Below, one piece after another: positions 48,652 through 58,443 of a stretch of 64,000 nucleotides of DNA (within the stretch, counting starts at the first letter, position 1; the number at the start of each line of letters is the position of its first letter). A model generated the notes under the pieces. It was not told the DNA's origin and ran no database searches. It saw only the letters and a list, made by a program, of their open reading frames with translations. The stretch covers positions 558,001-622,000 of the forward strand of contig NZ_CP010979.1 in the NCBI RefSeq assembly GCF_000498395.2, given 5' to 3'. Source of the DNA: Pseudomonas putida S13.1.2. GTDB taxonomy: Bacteria > Pseudomonadota > Gammaproteobacteria > Pseudomonadales > Pseudomonadaceae. Position numbers and translations under genes: made by a program.

Positions 48652-49180
48652 GCGCTGCTGGTGCTGGTTGTGTGAGGCCTTCCATAAACGCCGCAATCTG
48701 CCGCTCACCACGCAGATGCACAACCGGCACCTGCGGCCCGATTGCCTGGCGGTTGGCTTCGATACCTGGCCGATAGCCCCGGTCGAACGTCCACACAAAA
48801 CTCAGGAAGGTCAGAAACGCCCGGTCCAGCCGCTCGGTACACCCGGCCGGCAGGTCTGGCCGTGGCTTGTTCAGCACACTGCGCAGGATGACCCGCTTCA
48901 GGCATGTCAGCCGTGGTGTATCCAGCCAGATAACCAGGTCGGCCCGTGGTAAGCGCAGGTCGAAGGTGCGGCGGCTGTAGTTGCCCTCGCATACCCACGC
49001 TTGCCCGCTAACCGCACTGCGTACTCGGCTGCGAAAGGTCTCGGCATCCGGCTCTACCCAGCCGGCCTCCCAGAACAACGTGTCGAGGTGTACCACCGAC
49101 GCCCCCAGGCGGGCGCCGATCTGCCGGGCCAGGGTCGATTTGCCACTGCCGGCGTTGCCCAGAATCACGATGCGTTGCAT
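48641..49180 (-). CDS. P-loop nucleotide kinase-like protein
   Basis: 179 residues. The N-terminal Walker A motif is IVILGNAGSGKSTLARQIG, followed by HLDTLFWEAGW, AWVCEGNYSRRTFDLRLPRAD and VIWLDTP, as in small adenylate-kinase-like proteins annotated as topology-modulation or AAA proteins; the real substrate is unknown. The ATG at 49180 has AAGGA 8 bp upstream; a TTG two codons earlier is less likely. The last residues (PAPAARSL) and the TAG stop are formed by the adjoining REP, so the native C-terminus may have been altered. Confidence 0.85.
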   Translation of the reverse strand: MQRIVILGNAGSGKSTLARQIGARLGASVVHLDTLFWEAGWVEPDAETFRSRVRSAVSGQAWVCEGNYSRRTFDLRLPRADLVIWLDTPRLTCLKRVILRSVLNKPRPDLPAGCTERLDRAFLTFLSFVWTFDRGYRPGIEANRQAIGPQVPVVHLRGERQIAAFMEGLTQPAPAARSL

Positions 49181-49215
49181 GGCCAAGTCCTTTTGAAAAA
49201 ACCGGCCATGTTAAT

Positions 49216-50175
49216 TCATCCGGTCAGCTCAAGACAGCCATCCCGGCCAAGGTGATAGCGCTGCAGGTCCTGCGCCAGGGTCAAGTGCCCGTTATAGTGG
49301 GCGAGGGCTTCGTCACGCACATTGTCGATATTCGGGCTGCGCCTTGGGTCGCTCTGGTAGCGGGCGCTGAAATGCGTCAGCACCAGGTTGTGCACGCCCG
49401 CCGCTTCGGCAAAGCGCGCCACCGCCGCCGCAGTACTGTGGCCGAAGGTGACCCCGGTACGTTCGACCACTGCCTGGGTAAACGTGGCTTCGTGCACCAG
49501 CACATCCGCGCCTTGGGCAGCGTCGGCCAGCAGCTCGGGGGTATCGTTGTCACCACACACGATCACCCGCCGCGGTGGCCGGGAAGGGCGCAGGTAGTCG
49601 TTGCCCTTCAGCAACTGCTCGCCATGCTGCACCGTCAAACCCTTGGCCAGCTCGCCCCACAGCGGGCCACGCGGTATGCCTTCGGCTTCCAGGCGGGGGA
49701 TGTCCAGGCGCGGTTCGGGGTTGAGTTCGGTGAACACGAACCCGACGCTCGGCACGCGGTGTGACAGCTGAACGGTCGTCACCTGCAGAGTATCGTTGCG
49801 CCATTCGACCAACTCTTCCACGGCCAGCAGGCGCAGTTCGAACGGCAGGAAGGTGTCGCTGGCTACCAGGCCCTGGCGTACCCAGTCATGCAGCGCGGCG
49901 GGCAGGATCAGTTCCAGCGGCTGCGTACGCCCGCTCATGCCGGCACTGGCCAGCAGGCCGGGCAGGCCGAAGCAATGATCGCCGTGCACGTGGGTGATGA
50001 AAATGGCGCGCAGGTCGCGGATCGACAGCGGTGTGCGCAGCAGCTGGTGCTGGGTGCCTTCGCCGCAGTCGACCAGGTACCAGCCGCTGCCACTGGCTTC
50101 GATCACCGCCGTGGCGCTGACATTGCGTGCCTTGGTGGGCACCCCGGCGCAGGTGCCGAGGAACAACAGGTCCAT
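49216..50175 (-). CDS. rnz: Ribonuclease Z
   Basis: A zinc-dependent endonuclease of the beta-lactamase fold that trims tRNA 3' ends. 319 residues, the short form: [18 protein letters not shown], the metal motif [10 protein letters not shown] (H62, H64, D66, H67), VLVHEATF and [10 protein letters not shown] with a further His. The ATG at 50175 starts the conserved N-terminus; upstream in-frame codons are not conserved. It lies 35 bp after the P-loop gene on the same strand. Confidence 0.94.
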   Translation of the reverse strand: MDLLFLGTCAGVPTKARNVSATAVIEASGSGWYLVDCGEGTQHQLLRTPLSIRDLRAIFITHVHGDHCFGLPGLLASAGMSGRTQPLELILPAALHDWVRQGLVASDTFLPFELRLLAVEELVEWRNDTLQVTTVQLSHRVPSVGFVFTELNPEPRLDIPRLEAEGIPRGPLWGELAKGLTVQHGEQLLKGNDYLRPSRPPRRVIVCGDNDTPELLADAAQGADVLVHEATFTQAVVERTGVTFGHSTAAAVARFAEAAGVHNLVLTHFSARYQSDPRRSPNIDNVRDEALAHYNGHLTLAQDLQRYHLGRDGCLELTG

Positions 50176-50385
50176 GCTCAGGCTCCTTGTTTCAGCCCAA
50201 CAGCGTCTGGCCGGTGACAGGGTCATCGAACATGTTGACCAGGATCTTGCCCTGGTGATGGAAAACACACAGGGCAAGAGAACGAACGCGGGGTGCTAAT
50301 GGTGGCTTGCTAGTCAACGGCTCGCTCCTTCGAGGTATGACGGGCGCACACCTTATCCGCATTGCTGCCTGCCGTCGACGGCCTG

Positions 50386-50931
50386 CTAGTCTCCCTGCCG
50401 CCAGATGAGCTTGCTGGTGTCATAACCTTGCTCCCGGGCGATGGTCAGCAGCTGCTCGCGCTGCTGGTCGGTGACCGCAGGCGTGCGTGAAAGCAGCCAC
50501 AGGTACTCGCGGTTGGGGTGGCCCACCAGCGCCACCCGGTAATCCTTGTCGTGATACAGCACCCAGTACTCGCCCTTGGTCAGGCCCGGTGCCAGGCGGC
50601 TGAACCAGTTGTCGAAGCGCACCCACAGCTTGTCGGTGCTGCCCGGCTGCTGGGCCTCGGCGATGCCCTTGGCTTCGTTCCACTGGCCGTCCTTTTCCTT
50701 GCAGCGGTTGGTTACGTCGATCCGGCCATCCGGGCGCAGGCCATAGTTCGCCTCGGACTGCACGCAGTTGCGCTGGAAGAACATCGGCAGCCGGCCCAGT
50801 TCATACCAGGTGCCCTGGTAGCGTTGCAGGTCGACCTGCTGGGTGCGCGGCGGTGCCGGTTGATCGTTGCCGGCGCAGCCGAGCAGCGCCAGGGTCATAC
50901 AGGAAAGCAGCAGCGTAGTGCGCAGCGCCAT
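50386..50931 (-). CDS. blc: Bacterial lipocalin (Blc-type lipoprotein)
   Basis: 181 residues. A lipoprotein signal, LLLSCMTLALLGCAG, ends in a lipobox whose Cys is about residue 19. The lipocalin GxW motif follows (YQGTWYELGRLPMFFQRNC), then NRCKEKDGQWNEAKGIA, VRFDNWFSRLAPG and LVGHPNREYLWLLSR, all typical of Blc. Residue +2 after the Cys is Ala, so outer-membrane sorting is expected. The role is lipid binding or storage under envelope stress, by family. Confidence 0.93.
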   Translation of the reverse strand: MALRTTLLLSCMTLALLGCAGNDQPAPPRTQQVDLQRYQGTWYELGRLPMFFQRNCVQSEANYGLRPDGRIDVTNRCKEKDGQWNEAKGIAEAQQPGSTDKLWVRFDNWFSRLAPGLTKGEYWVLYHDKDYRVALVGHPNREYLWLLSRTPAVTDQQREQLLTIAREQGYDTSKLIWRQGD

Positions 50932-51002
50932 GGTTGACCTCCTTGGAGCGGATAGGGGCTTCCTGTGTTTCGATGCCTGGGCGGGGCAAAAGTTGTATGG
51001 GA

Positions 51003-51626
51003 TTACACCACGTCGAAAGAACCGGTCTGCACCTGGCCTGCGCGCACGTAGCGGCTGATGATCACGCCCTTGGGCGAGACTTGCGACTGCTGCAAGGTAA
51101 AGGCCGCTGCTGCTGCGTCATGACCGAACAGGCGTTTGCCGTGGCCGAGCAGCAGCGGGTGGATCAGCAGTTGCAGTTCATCGACCAGGTCTGCCGCCAG
51201 CAGTTGCTGCACCAGTTCGGCGCTGCCCTGGGTCAGCAGGTTGGCGCCGTCCTGTTGCTTCAGCGTGCGTACTGCTGCGGCGATGTCCACGCCCAGGGCG
51301 TGGCTGTTGTGCCAGTCGAGGGTGGCAGGGGTGTGGGTGGCCACATGCTTGGGCACGCTGTTGAACAGGTTGGCGATGGAAAAGTCTTCGGCGTTGTTTT
51401 TGATGTTTGGCCAATAGCCGGCAAAAATGTCGTAGGTGCGCCGGCCCAGCAGCAGCTCAAAGGGCTGGCTGAACAATGCCTGCATGGCCTGGCCGAAGAC
51501 TTCCTCGGCGTAGGGCACGATCCAGCCGCCGTAGGCGAAACCGCCGCTGGTGTCTTCCTGCGGGCCGCCGGGGGCTTGCATCACGCCGTCGAGGCTGATG
51601 AAGGCGGCTACGATGAGTTTGCGCAT
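51003..51626 (-). CDS. Dihydrofolate reductase-like (RibD C-terminal domain) protein
   Basis: 207 residues of the RibD-C/DHFR-like fold: MRKLIVAAFISLDGVMQAPGG at the start, LLGRRTYDIFAGYWP in the middle, and GSAELVQQLLAADLVDELQLLIHPLLLGHGKRLF near the end. Such proteins are common and mostly uncharacterised; a reductase with NADPH is expected but the substrate is unknown. The ATG at 51626 is followed by the conserved strand; the longer frame is rejected. Single gene, followed by the lipocalin on the same strand. Confidence 0.88.
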   Translation of the reverse strand: MRKLIVAAFISLDGVMQAPGGPQEDTSGGFAYGGWIVPYAEEVFGQAMQALFSQPFELLLGRRTYDIFAGYWPNIKNNAEDFSIANLFNSVPKHVATHTPATLDWHNSHALGVDIAAAVRTLKQQDGANLLTQGSAELVQQLLAADLVDELQLLIHPLLLGHGKRLFGHDAAAAAFTLQQSQVSPKGVIISRYVRAGQVQTGSFDVV

Positions 51627-51705
51627 GGGGACTCTCCTGTTGGCAGCCAGGGTGGCTGTTGGCATGGGATAGTCGAACGGCAGCGGGCAGGATCGACAGC
51701 GTGAA

Positions 51706-51815
51706 CCTGTGCCGGCCCTTTCGCGGGTGAACCCGCTCCCACAGGGTCACCACAGGTTCCCAATGCTGTGCAGTACCTGTGGGAGCGGGTTCACCCGCGA
51801 AAGGGCCGGCACAGG
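51706..51815. repeat. REP pair between nhaB and the RibD-like gene
   Basis: Two nearly symmetrical inverted REPs flanked on both sides by CTGTGCCGGCCC or its complement. Confidence 0.9.
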
Positions 51816-51821
51816 TTTACA

Positions 51822-53324
51822 TCACAGCCAGTAAGTCACCGCCCACCATCCCAGCCCGCCCATCACGACGGTATAGGGCAAGGCCATCCACACCATTCGC
51901 CCATACGACAGCCGGATCAGCGGCGCAATCGCCGAGGTCAGCAGGAACAGGAACGCTGCCTGCCCGTTTGGCGTTGCCACGCTGGGCAGGTTGGTGCCGG
52001 TGTTGATCGCCACCGCCAACGTTTCGAAATGCTCGCGGCTCATGCCGCCATTGAGAAACGCCTGCTTCACCTCGGTGATATAGATGGTGGCGACAAACAC
52101 GTTGTCGCTGATTGCCGACAGCAAACCGTTGGCCAGGTAGAGCATGCCCGGTTGCTGCTCGGCCGGCAGCGTCAGCACCCAGTTGATCAATGGGCTGAAC
52201 AGCTGCTGCTGATGTATCACCGCGACCACTGCGAAGAACACCACCAGCAACGAGGTGAACGGCATGGCGTCCTGGAAGGCGCGGCCCAGCCGGTGTTCAT
52301 CGGTGATACCGGTAAACGCCGTGATCAGCACGATCACCATCAGGCCGATCAGGCCAACCTCGGCCACATGCAGCCCCAGGCAGACGATCAGGATCAGCGC
52401 CGCGAGCCCTTGTACCCAAAGCGCGATGCGCTGGGCCTGGGTACGTGCGGCATCGTCTTCGGCCGCATAGGCGGCCAGCACCTGACGCACCGGCTCGGGC
52501 ATCAACGTGCCGTAGCCGAACAGGCGCAGTTTTTCCAGCAGCACGCAGGTCAGCAGGCCGGCACCCAGCACTGGCAGCGACACAGGTGCCACCTTGAAGA
52601 AGAAGTCGGCGAAATGCCAACCCATCTCGTGGCCGATCAGCAGGTTCTGTGGCTCGCCCACCAAGGTGCACACGCCACCCAGGGCGGTACCCACCGCGCC
52701 GTGCATCAGCAGGCTACGCAGGAAGTCGCGGAACTGGTCGAGGTCTTCGCGGTGCAGGTGGGCGATCTGCTGGTCGCTGTCCAGCGCGCTTTCCTCGCGC
52801 GGGTTGGCGCCGGACGCGACGCGGTGGTACACCGCGTAAAAGCCGACCGCAGCGCTGATGATCACCGCCGTCACGGTCAGTGCATCGAGAAACGCCGACA
52901 GAAACGCCGACAACGCGCAGAACAGCAACGCCAGAATGGCCTTCGAGCGCACCCCGAGCAAAATGCGCGAGAACAGGAACAGCAGCAGCTCCTTCATGAA
53001 ATGGATGCCGGCGACCATGAACATCAGCAGCAGGATCACCGGGAAGTTGTGTTGCAGTTCCTCGTACAGCGCCTGTGGCGTGGTCATCTGCAACAGCAGG
53101 GCTTCGATCAGCAACAGGCCACCGGGCATCAGTGGGTAGCACTTCAGCGCCATGCCCAGGGTGAAGATGAACTCGAGCACCAGCGCCCAGCCGGCTGCAA
53201 CCGGGCCAACGGTAACCAGCAGCAGCGGGTTCAGCACCAGGAACAGGCAGATGACCGCCTTGTACCAAAGCGGCGACTGGCCCAGAAAACCGTGGGCGAG
53301 GGCGCCGGTCAGGGAGCGTGACAT
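51822..53324 (-). CDS. nhaB: Na+/H+ antiporter NhaB
   Basis: Exports Na+ in exchange for protons across the inner membrane. 500 residues with about a dozen hydrophobic segments. NhaB features include the N-terminal [63 protein letters not shown] and [19 protein letters not shown]. The length matches the family. Single gene flanked by REPs and by the divergent crotonase gene. Confidence 0.95.
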   Translation of the reverse strand: MSRSLTGALAHGFLGQSPLWYKAVICLFLVLNPLLLVTVGPVAAGWALVLEFIFTLGMALKCYPLMPGGLLLIEALLLQMTTPQALYEELQHNFPVILLLMFMVAGIHFMKELLLFLFSRILLGVRSKAILALLFCALSAFLSAFLDALTVTAVIISAAVGFYAVYHRVASGANPREESALDSDQQIAHLHREDLDQFRDFLRSLLMHGAVGTALGGVCTLVGEPQNLLIGHEMGWHFADFFFKVAPVSLPVLGAGLLTCVLLEKLRLFGYGTLMPEPVRQVLAAYAAEDDAARTQAQRIALWVQGLAALILIVCLGLHVAEVGLIGLMVIVLITAFTGITDEHRLGRAFQDAMPFTSLLVVFFAVVAVIHQQQLFSPLINWVLTLPAEQQPGMLYLANGLLSAISDNVFVATIYITEVKQAFLNGGMSREHFETLAVAINTGTNLPSVATPNGQAAFLFLLTSAIAPLIRLSYGRMVWMALPYTVVMGGLGWWAVTYWL

Positions 53325-53474
53325 GAATATGTATCCTTATGATTCGGCGATGGCGCACGGTGCCGGATTAGCGCTTCTTAGGCAAGGCGTGCAGTCCCGT
53401 TTTTGGCACAAGTACGGCCATCGGGCTGGGTTACCATCCACGCCATGAATCCTTCACCCGCAGGAGTGCCGCCC

Positions 53475-54287
53475 GTGACCGAGTACAGTGCGTTCAAGGT
53501 TGAACTGACCGACAACATCGCCCACGTTCAGATCAACCGCCCGGAAAAGGTCAACGCGATGAACGCGGCCTTCTGGGAAGAAATCATCACTATCTTCCGG
53601 TGGATCGACGACACCGACGCCGTGCGCGCGGTGGTGATCAGCGGTGCCGGCAAGCATTTTTCCGCGGGCATCGACCTGATGATGCTGGCTTCGCTGGCCG
53701 GGCAAATGGGCAAGGACGTGGGCCGCAATGCGCGCCTTCTGCGTAGCACCATCCAGCGCCTGCAAGCCTCGTTCACCGCCGTGGACAAATGCCGCAAGCC
53801 AGTGCTAGCGGCCGTGCAGGGCTACTGCATAGGCGGCGCCATCGACCTTATCTCGGCGTGCGACATGCGCTACTGCAGCAGCGACGCGCAGTTCTCGATC
53901 AAGGAAATCGACATGGGCATGGCCGCCGACGTCGGCACACTGCAACGTTTGCCACGTATCATTGGCGACGGCATCATGCGTGAGCTGGCCTTCACCGGGC
54001 GCAACGTTGCGGCCGACGAGGCCCTGCGCATCGGCCTGGTCAACCGGGTCTATGATGATCAGGCCGCACTGCTGGACGGTGTTTTTGCCATCGCCCGCGA
54101 GATTGCTGCAAAATCGCCGATCGCCGTGGCCGGCACCAAGGAAATGCTCAGCTACATGCGTGACCATCGCATCGACGATGGCCTGGACTACATCGCCACC
54201 TGGAACGCCGCGATGCTGCAGTCCGAAGACCTGCGCGTGGCCGTGGCGGCGCACATGAGCAAACAGAAACCGACGTTCGCCGACTGA
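53475..54287 (+). CDS. Delta(3,5)-delta(2,4)-dienoyl-CoA isomerase-like crotonase
   Basis: 270 residues. Crotonase motifs GKHFSAGIDLMML and VQGYCIGGAIDLISACDMRY, then EIDMGMAADVGTLQRLPRI. The AADVGTLQRLP segment is the hallmark of dienoyl-CoA isomerases, whose catalytic Asp lies there, so isomerisation of odd-position double bonds in fatty-acid oxidation is predicted rather than plain hydration. GTG 53475 is chosen because AGGAG lies 8 bp upstream; ATG 53445 would add ten residues. nudC follows after 36 bp. Confidence 0.88.
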   Translation: MTEYSAFKVELTDNIAHVQINRPEKVNAMNAAFWEEIITIFRWIDDTDAVRAVVISGAGKHFSAGIDLMMLASLAGQMGKDVGRNARLLRSTIQRLQASFTAVDKCRKPVLAAVQGYCIGGAIDLISACDMRYCSSDAQFSIKEIDMGMAADVGTLQRLPRIIGDGIMRELAFTGRNVAADEALRIGLVNRVYDDQAALLDGVFAIAREIAAKSPIAVAGTKEMLSYMRDHRIDDGLDYIATWNAAMLQSEDLRVAVAAHMSKQKPTFAD

Positions 54288-54323
54288 TCGGGCCGGGGGA
54301 CGCGCAGTCAAGGAACCCCCGAT

Positions 54324-55154
54324 ATGTCAGCACGCTGGACTACTGCAGTACTCGACCCGCAGATCACCGGGGGCGTGGCCGTGGCCCGCAGCCCGGAAGG
54401 GTTTCTGGTGGACGACAACGGCGCGCTGTTCCCCCGCGACTGGCTCAAACGCCAGGACCTCGACGTGTTATGCGAGCACGGCATCGGCCATTTTGACGGC
54501 CAGCCAGTGTTCCTGCTGGAGCTGCGCAGCGCCACCGACGTGCCCGGTTGCCACTGGCGTGGCCTGCGGGCATTCATGCTCGAAGGCGACTTCGACATCT
54601 ACACAGTACTGGGTTATGCCGCGCAGATCGGCACCTGGGCCCGCGAGCACCGTTTCTGCGGCAGCTGTGGCCAGGCGATGACGCAAATTCGCTGGGAGCG
54701 GGCGATGTACTGCCAGCCGTGCGACCTGCGCAGCTACCCCCGTATTTCGCCGAGCATGATCGTGCTGGTGACCCGTGGTGATGAAATCTTGCTGGCGCGT
54801 TCGCCGCGCTTTGTCACCGGTGTGTACAGCACACTGGCGGGCTTCGCCGAGCCCGGCGAGTCGGCTGAAGACTGCCTGGTGCGCGAAGTGCGTGAAGAGG
54901 TGGCGGTGGAAGTGCGGAACATCCAGTACGTCGGCAGCCAGTGCTGGCCGTTCCCGCATTCGATGATGCTGGGCTTCCACGCCGAATATGCCGGCGGCGA
55001 GATAGTCATGCAGCCGGACGAGATCGAGGATGCCCAGTGGTTCAGCGTCCACGACCTGCCACCGTTGCCGGCCGGGCGGTCGATTGCCCGGTACCTGATC
55101 GATCTTTATGTGGCCAGGCGCTTAGGCTTGCCCGAACCAGTGCTGCCACGCTAG
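54324..55154 (+). CDS. nudC: NAD(+) diphosphatase NudC
   Basis: Cleaves NADH/NAD and removes NAD caps from RNA. 276 residues: an N-terminal domain, a zinc ribbon with C112, C115, C130 and C133 (FCGSCG, YCQPC), then the Nudix box starting [12 protein letters not shown] and ending [11 protein letters not shown]. The signature usually written SQPWPFPxS reads SQCWPFPHS here (position 207). AAGGAA lies upstream of ATG 54324. The 3' end overlaps the convergent exporter gene by 33 bp. Confidence 0.94.
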   Translation: MSARWTTAVLDPQITGGVAVARSPEGFLVDDNGALFPRDWLKRQDLDVLCEHGIGHFDGQPVFLLELRSATDVPGCHWRGLRAFMLEGDFDIYTVLGYAAQIGTWAREHRFCGSCGQAMTQIRWERAMYCQPCDLRSYPRISPSMIVLVTRGDEILLARSPRFVTGVYSTLAGFAEPGESAEDCLVREVREEVAVEVRNIQYVGSQCWPFPHSMMLGFHAEYAGGEIVMQPDEIEDAQWFSVHDLPPLPAGRSIARYLIDLYVARRLGLPEPVLPR

Positions 55155-55901
55155 GCGTACGGTCAACGCCAGCACCACGGTGATGAACACCGGGCGGATG
55201 AATTTGCTGCCGCCACTGATCGCCGTGCGTGCGCCGAAGAAGGCGCCGACCATTACCGACAGGCCCATGCACAGGCCGACGACGTAATCCACCTGCCCGG
55301 AAATGATGAACACCGTCAGCGCCGCGATGTTGCTGACGAAGTTCATGCTGCGCGCCACGCCGCTGGCGCGGACCAGGTCGATGGGGTACAGCAGCAGGGT
55401 GCTGACCGTCCAGAACGCCCCGGTGCCCGGGCCGGCCACGCCGTCGTAGAAGCCCAGGGTGAAGCCTTGCGGCACTTGCCACTTCTTCTTGATCGGCGCA
55501 TCGGCATCCAGCGGCGCCTTGGGTGTGCCGCCGAACAGCAGGTAGATGCCACAGGCGAAAACGATCACCGGCAGCATCTTGTTCAACCACTCGGCTGGCA
55601 TGTAGTGGGCGATGACCGCACCGAGCAATGCCCCGGTCAAGGTGGCGAACAATGCCGGGCGCCACTGCGCCGGGTGGAACAGTTTGCGCTTGTAGTAGGT
55701 GAAACCTGCGGTGGCCGAACCGAAGGTGGAACTGAGCTTGTTGGTGCCCAGGACCAGGTGCGGTGGCATGCCGGCGGTGAGCAGGGCCGGAGTGGTGAGC
55801 AGGCCCCCGCCACCGGCGATGGCATCGATGAAACCGGCGACGAAGGCGACCAGCGCCAGGATCAGCAGGGTTAAGGGTTCTACGGTGAGTTCGAAGGGCA
55901 T
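55122..55901 (-). CDS. TauE/SafE-family sulfite exporter-like permease
   Basis: 259 residues, largely hydrophobic with six to eight membrane segments. The repeated family motif appears as [20 protein letters not shown] in the N-terminal half and [18 protein letters not shown] in the second. Members export sulfite, sulfoacetate or related anions; the substrate here is unknown. ATG 55901 precedes the first segment; twelve further codons upstream are not conserved-looking. The 3' end overlaps nudC in the antisense direction. Confidence 0.9.
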   Translation of the reverse strand: MPFELTVEPLTLLILALVAFVAGFIDAIAGGGGLLTTPALLTAGMPPHLVLGTNKLSSTFGSATAGFTYYKRKLFHPAQWRPALFATLTGALLGAVIAHYMPAEWLNKMLPVIVFACGIYLLFGGTPKAPLDADAPIKKKWQVPQGFTLGFYDGVAGPGTGAFWTVSTLLLYPIDLVRASGVARSMNFVSNIAALTVFIISGQVDYVVGLCMGLSVMVGAFFGARTAISGGSKFIRPVFITVVLALTVRLAWQHWFGQA

Positions 55902-55990
55902 GGGGGTCTTGGCAGGCAGGGAGGCAAGGGGCGGCAAAGGGCCGCACTAGAAGGGTGACATGGTAATCCTGGGAGGGGTGTGTTGCCAGT

Positions 55991-56090
55991 CCCGGCCTCT
56001 TCGCGGGCTCGCCCGCTCCCACAGGTTCAGCGTAAGACCTGAGGGCAGCGCTGTACCTGTGGGAGCGGGTTTACCCGCGAAAGGGCCGTT
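55991..56090. repeat. REP pair upstream of the TauE-like gene
   Basis: Inverted REPs (about 55991-56024 and 56056-56090) between the exporter start and the hydrolase stop. Confidence 0.9.
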
Positions 56091-56103
56091 ACAGGTGATC
56101 ACA

Positions 56104-56934
56104 TCAGCTACGGATAAACGCCAGCAAATCCGCATTGATCACATCGGCATGGGTAGTCGGCATGCCATGCGGGTAGCCTTTGTAGGTTTTCAGCGTCCCA
56201 TTGGGCAGCAGCTTGGCCGACAGCACCCCGGAGTTTTCATACGGCACGATCTGGTCATCGTCCCCATGCATCACCAGTACCGGCTGGTTTATGCCCTTGA
56301 GGTCTTCGGTGAAATCGGTCTGGGAAAACGCCACGATGCCATCGTAATGGGCCTTGGCGCTGCCGATCATGCCCTGGCGCCACCAGTTGGCGATGATACC
56401 TTCGCGGGCTTCGGCACCGGGGCGGTTGTAGCCGTAGAACGGCCCGGCCGGTACATCCCGGTAAAACTGCGCGCGGTTACTGGCGACCTGGGCCTGGAAG
56501 TCGTCGAACACCGCCTTGGGCAGGCCACCAGGATTGCCGGGCGTTTGCACCATCAGTGGCGGCACTGCGGCGATCAGCACTGCCTTGGCCACCTTGTCTT
56601 GAGGGTAACGGGCCATGTAGCGCACCACCTCGCCACCACCGGTGGAGTGGCCGACATGCACGGCACCCTGGATACCCAGGTGGGCAACCACGGCTGCCAC
56701 ATCATCGGCGTAGTGGTCCATGTCGTGGCCATCCCACACCTGGCTGGAGCGGCCATGACCACGGCGGTCGTGGGCTACCACGCGGTAGCCCTGGGCGAGG
56801 AAGAACAGCATCTGGGTATCCCAGTCATCTGCGCTCAGCGGCCAGCCGTGGTGGAAGTGAATGACCGGCGCGTCGCGTGGGCCCCAGTCCTTGTAGAAAA
56901 TCTGCACGCCGTCCTGCGTGGTTACATGGCTCAT
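56104..56934 (-). CDS. Alpha/beta hydrolase, non-heme haloperoxidase/esterase type
   Basis: 276 residues. Oxyanion motif HFHHGWPLSADDW, nucleophile S97 in VGHSTGGGE, acid Asp in VMHGDDDQIVPYE, and His in GYPHGMPTTH; this set and the helical lid match cofactor-free chloroperoxidases and arylesterases (peroxidase activity with organic acids). Physiological substrate unknown. No signal peptide, so cytoplasmic. Single gene between a REP pair and the FAD oxidoreductase. Confidence 0.9.
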   Translation of the reverse strand: MSHVTTQDGVQIFYKDWGPRDAPVIHFHHGWPLSADDWDTQMLFFLAQGYRVVAHDRRGHGRSSQVWDGHDMDHYADDVAAVVAHLGIQGAVHVGHSTGGGEVVRYMARYPQDKVAKAVLIAAVPPLMVQTPGNPGGLPKAVFDDFQAQVASNRAQFYRDVPAGPFYGYNRPGAEAREGIIANWWRQGMIGSAKAHYDGIVAFSQTDFTEDLKGINQPVLVMHGDDDQIVPYENSGVLSAKLLPNGTLKTYKGYPHGMPTTHADVINADLLAFIRS

Positions 56935-57014
56935 GATCGTGTCTCCTGTATGCAGGAACCGAAGGGAGCTATTGAGAATAGGGCAGATTTCGGCGAAGCA
57001 AGCGCCGGCCGTCT

Positions 57015-58304
57015 TCAGAGTGTGTCGCGCATTCTGTACCAGGCCTTGGCGGCGGCTTCCAGCGGTGCTGCGAGCAGATCCCCGCCGGGGAAGCGTCCAT
57101 TGTCGATGCCTTGGTACAGCGCCAACAGGTCGTCATCGCCAAGAATGGCATCGCTGACCGCCCGCGCCGCGGCCAGGGTCGGCAGTACGCCGTGGCCGGA
57201 GAACCCCTGCAGCCAATAGCGCTGGCCTTCGCGGCCGACGTCCGGGGTGCGCCGCAGGCTGCAATCGATATGGCCGCCCCAGGCATAGTCGATGGCCACA
57301 CCGGCCAGTTGCGGGAAAACCCGCTCCAGATACGGACGGGTGGCGCTGGCGACGTCCTTGGGAATACCGCCCAGGTAAGTGCAACCGCCGCCGAACAGCA
57401 GGCGGTGATCCGGGGTGAGGCGGAAGTAGTCCGGCACGAACTGGTTGTCGATCACGCAACTGTTACGCGGCAGCAGAGACTGGGCGAAGTCGGCGTCCAG
57501 TGGCGCGGTGGCTACCTGATAGGAACCGACCGGCAACAGGCGCCGCGACAGGCCGCGGTCGAGGCGGTCGATGTAGGCGTTGCAGGCCAGCACCAACACC
57601 TGGCAGCGCACTTCGCCGTTGTCCGTACGGGCAACATAGCCGTTGCCGGCTTGTTGATAGCTGAGTACCCGGCTCTGTTCGTAGATATGCGCACCACCCG
57701 CTTCGAGGGTGCTGGCCAGGCCTTGGGCCAGCTTCAGCGGATTGAGGTGGGCGCCTTTGGCGTCATACAGCGCAGCCTGGTAGCGCGGGCTGTCGATCCA
57801 TTGTGGCAGCTCGTCGCGGCCGATCAGGCGCAGGGCGTCGTAGCCCCATTTGTGTTCGGCATCTTGCAGGGCTTCTTCAAGCATTTTCACCCGCCGCGGC
57901 AGTACGGCGGTCCAGAGGCTGCCCAGCCGGTAGTCGATATCGAAACCATGGCGCCCGGGCAGCTCGCGCATTTCGTCGGCGGCCCAGCACATGCTTGCCC
58001 ACAGGCGCTGGGCACGTTCCAGGCCCAGAGCCTTTTCCAGTGGTGGCATGTCGCAGGACCAGCCCAGCAGTGCCTGGCCACCGTTGCGCCCGGAGGCAGC
58101 CCAGGCCACACGGCTGGCCTCCAACAGTGTTACGCGCTTGCCGGCCTGGGTCAGGCGCAGGGCGGTGTGCAGGCCGCTGAAACCGGCACCGATGATAAGC
58201 ACATCAGTGTCGTGTGAGCCTTGCAGGGTAGGGCGTAACGGGATGTTGGCGGGGTAGGTCTGGGCGTAGTAGCTGGCGACGTGCTGGGCGGAGTGTTTGA
58301 ACAT
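57015..58304 (-). CDS. FAD-dependent oxidoreductase, PuuB/DadA-like
   Basis: 429 residues of the D-amino-acid-oxidase superfamily. The N-terminal FAD motif is VLIIGAGFSGLHTALRLTQAGK followed by GRNGGQALLGWSCDM, and the C-terminal part has YWLQGFSGHGVLPTLAAARA. The layout matches gamma-glutamylputrescine oxidase (PuuB) and related amine oxidases; without puuA/puuD nearby the substrate stays open. GAGGC precedes ATG 58304. The start region is followed upstream by TTTTCA/TGAAAA dyads suggesting repressor control. Confidence 0.85.
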   Translation of the reverse strand: MFKHSAQHVASYYAQTYPANIPLRPTLQGSHDTDVLIIGAGFSGLHTALRLTQAGKRVTLLEASRVAWAASGRNGGQALLGWSCDMPPLEKALGLERAQRLWASMCWAADEMRELPGRHGFDIDYRLGSLWTAVLPRRVKMLEEALQDAEHKWGYDALRLIGRDELPQWIDSPRYQAALYDAKGAHLNPLKLAQGLASTLEAGGAHIYEQSRVLSYQQAGNGYVARTDNGEVRCQVLVLACNAYIDRLDRGLSRRLLPVGSYQVATAPLDADFAQSLLPRNSCVIDNQFVPDYFRLTPDHRLLFGGGCTYLGGIPKDVASATRPYLERVFPQLAGVAIDYAWGGHIDCSLRRTPDVGREGQRYWLQGFSGHGVLPTLAAARAVSDAILGDDDLLALYQGIDNGRFPGGDLLAAPLEAAAKAWYRMRDTL

Positions 58305-58306
58305 CC

Positions 58307-58346
58307 AGAAGCCTCGTGAAAATTATTGTGATTATTTTCATGAAAA
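58307..58346. promoter_or_regulatory. Dyads upstream of the FAD oxidoreductase gene
   Basis: Half-sites TGAAAAT (58307-58313) and ATTTTCA (58334-58340) form an inverted repeat, and TTTTCATGAAAA (58335-58346) is a perfect 12-bp palindrome. They overlap the leader of the minus-strand gene and are candidate operators; no regulator gene is adjacent. Confidence 0.45.
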
Positions 58347-58443
58347 CTTAGCAGGTTAATTTCATGTCGCCAATGTGTGGGGCGCGTTTTGTGGTTTTCC
58401 TGGTTGAGGTGGGCTGGCTGTACCGGCCTGTTCGCTACAAAGG

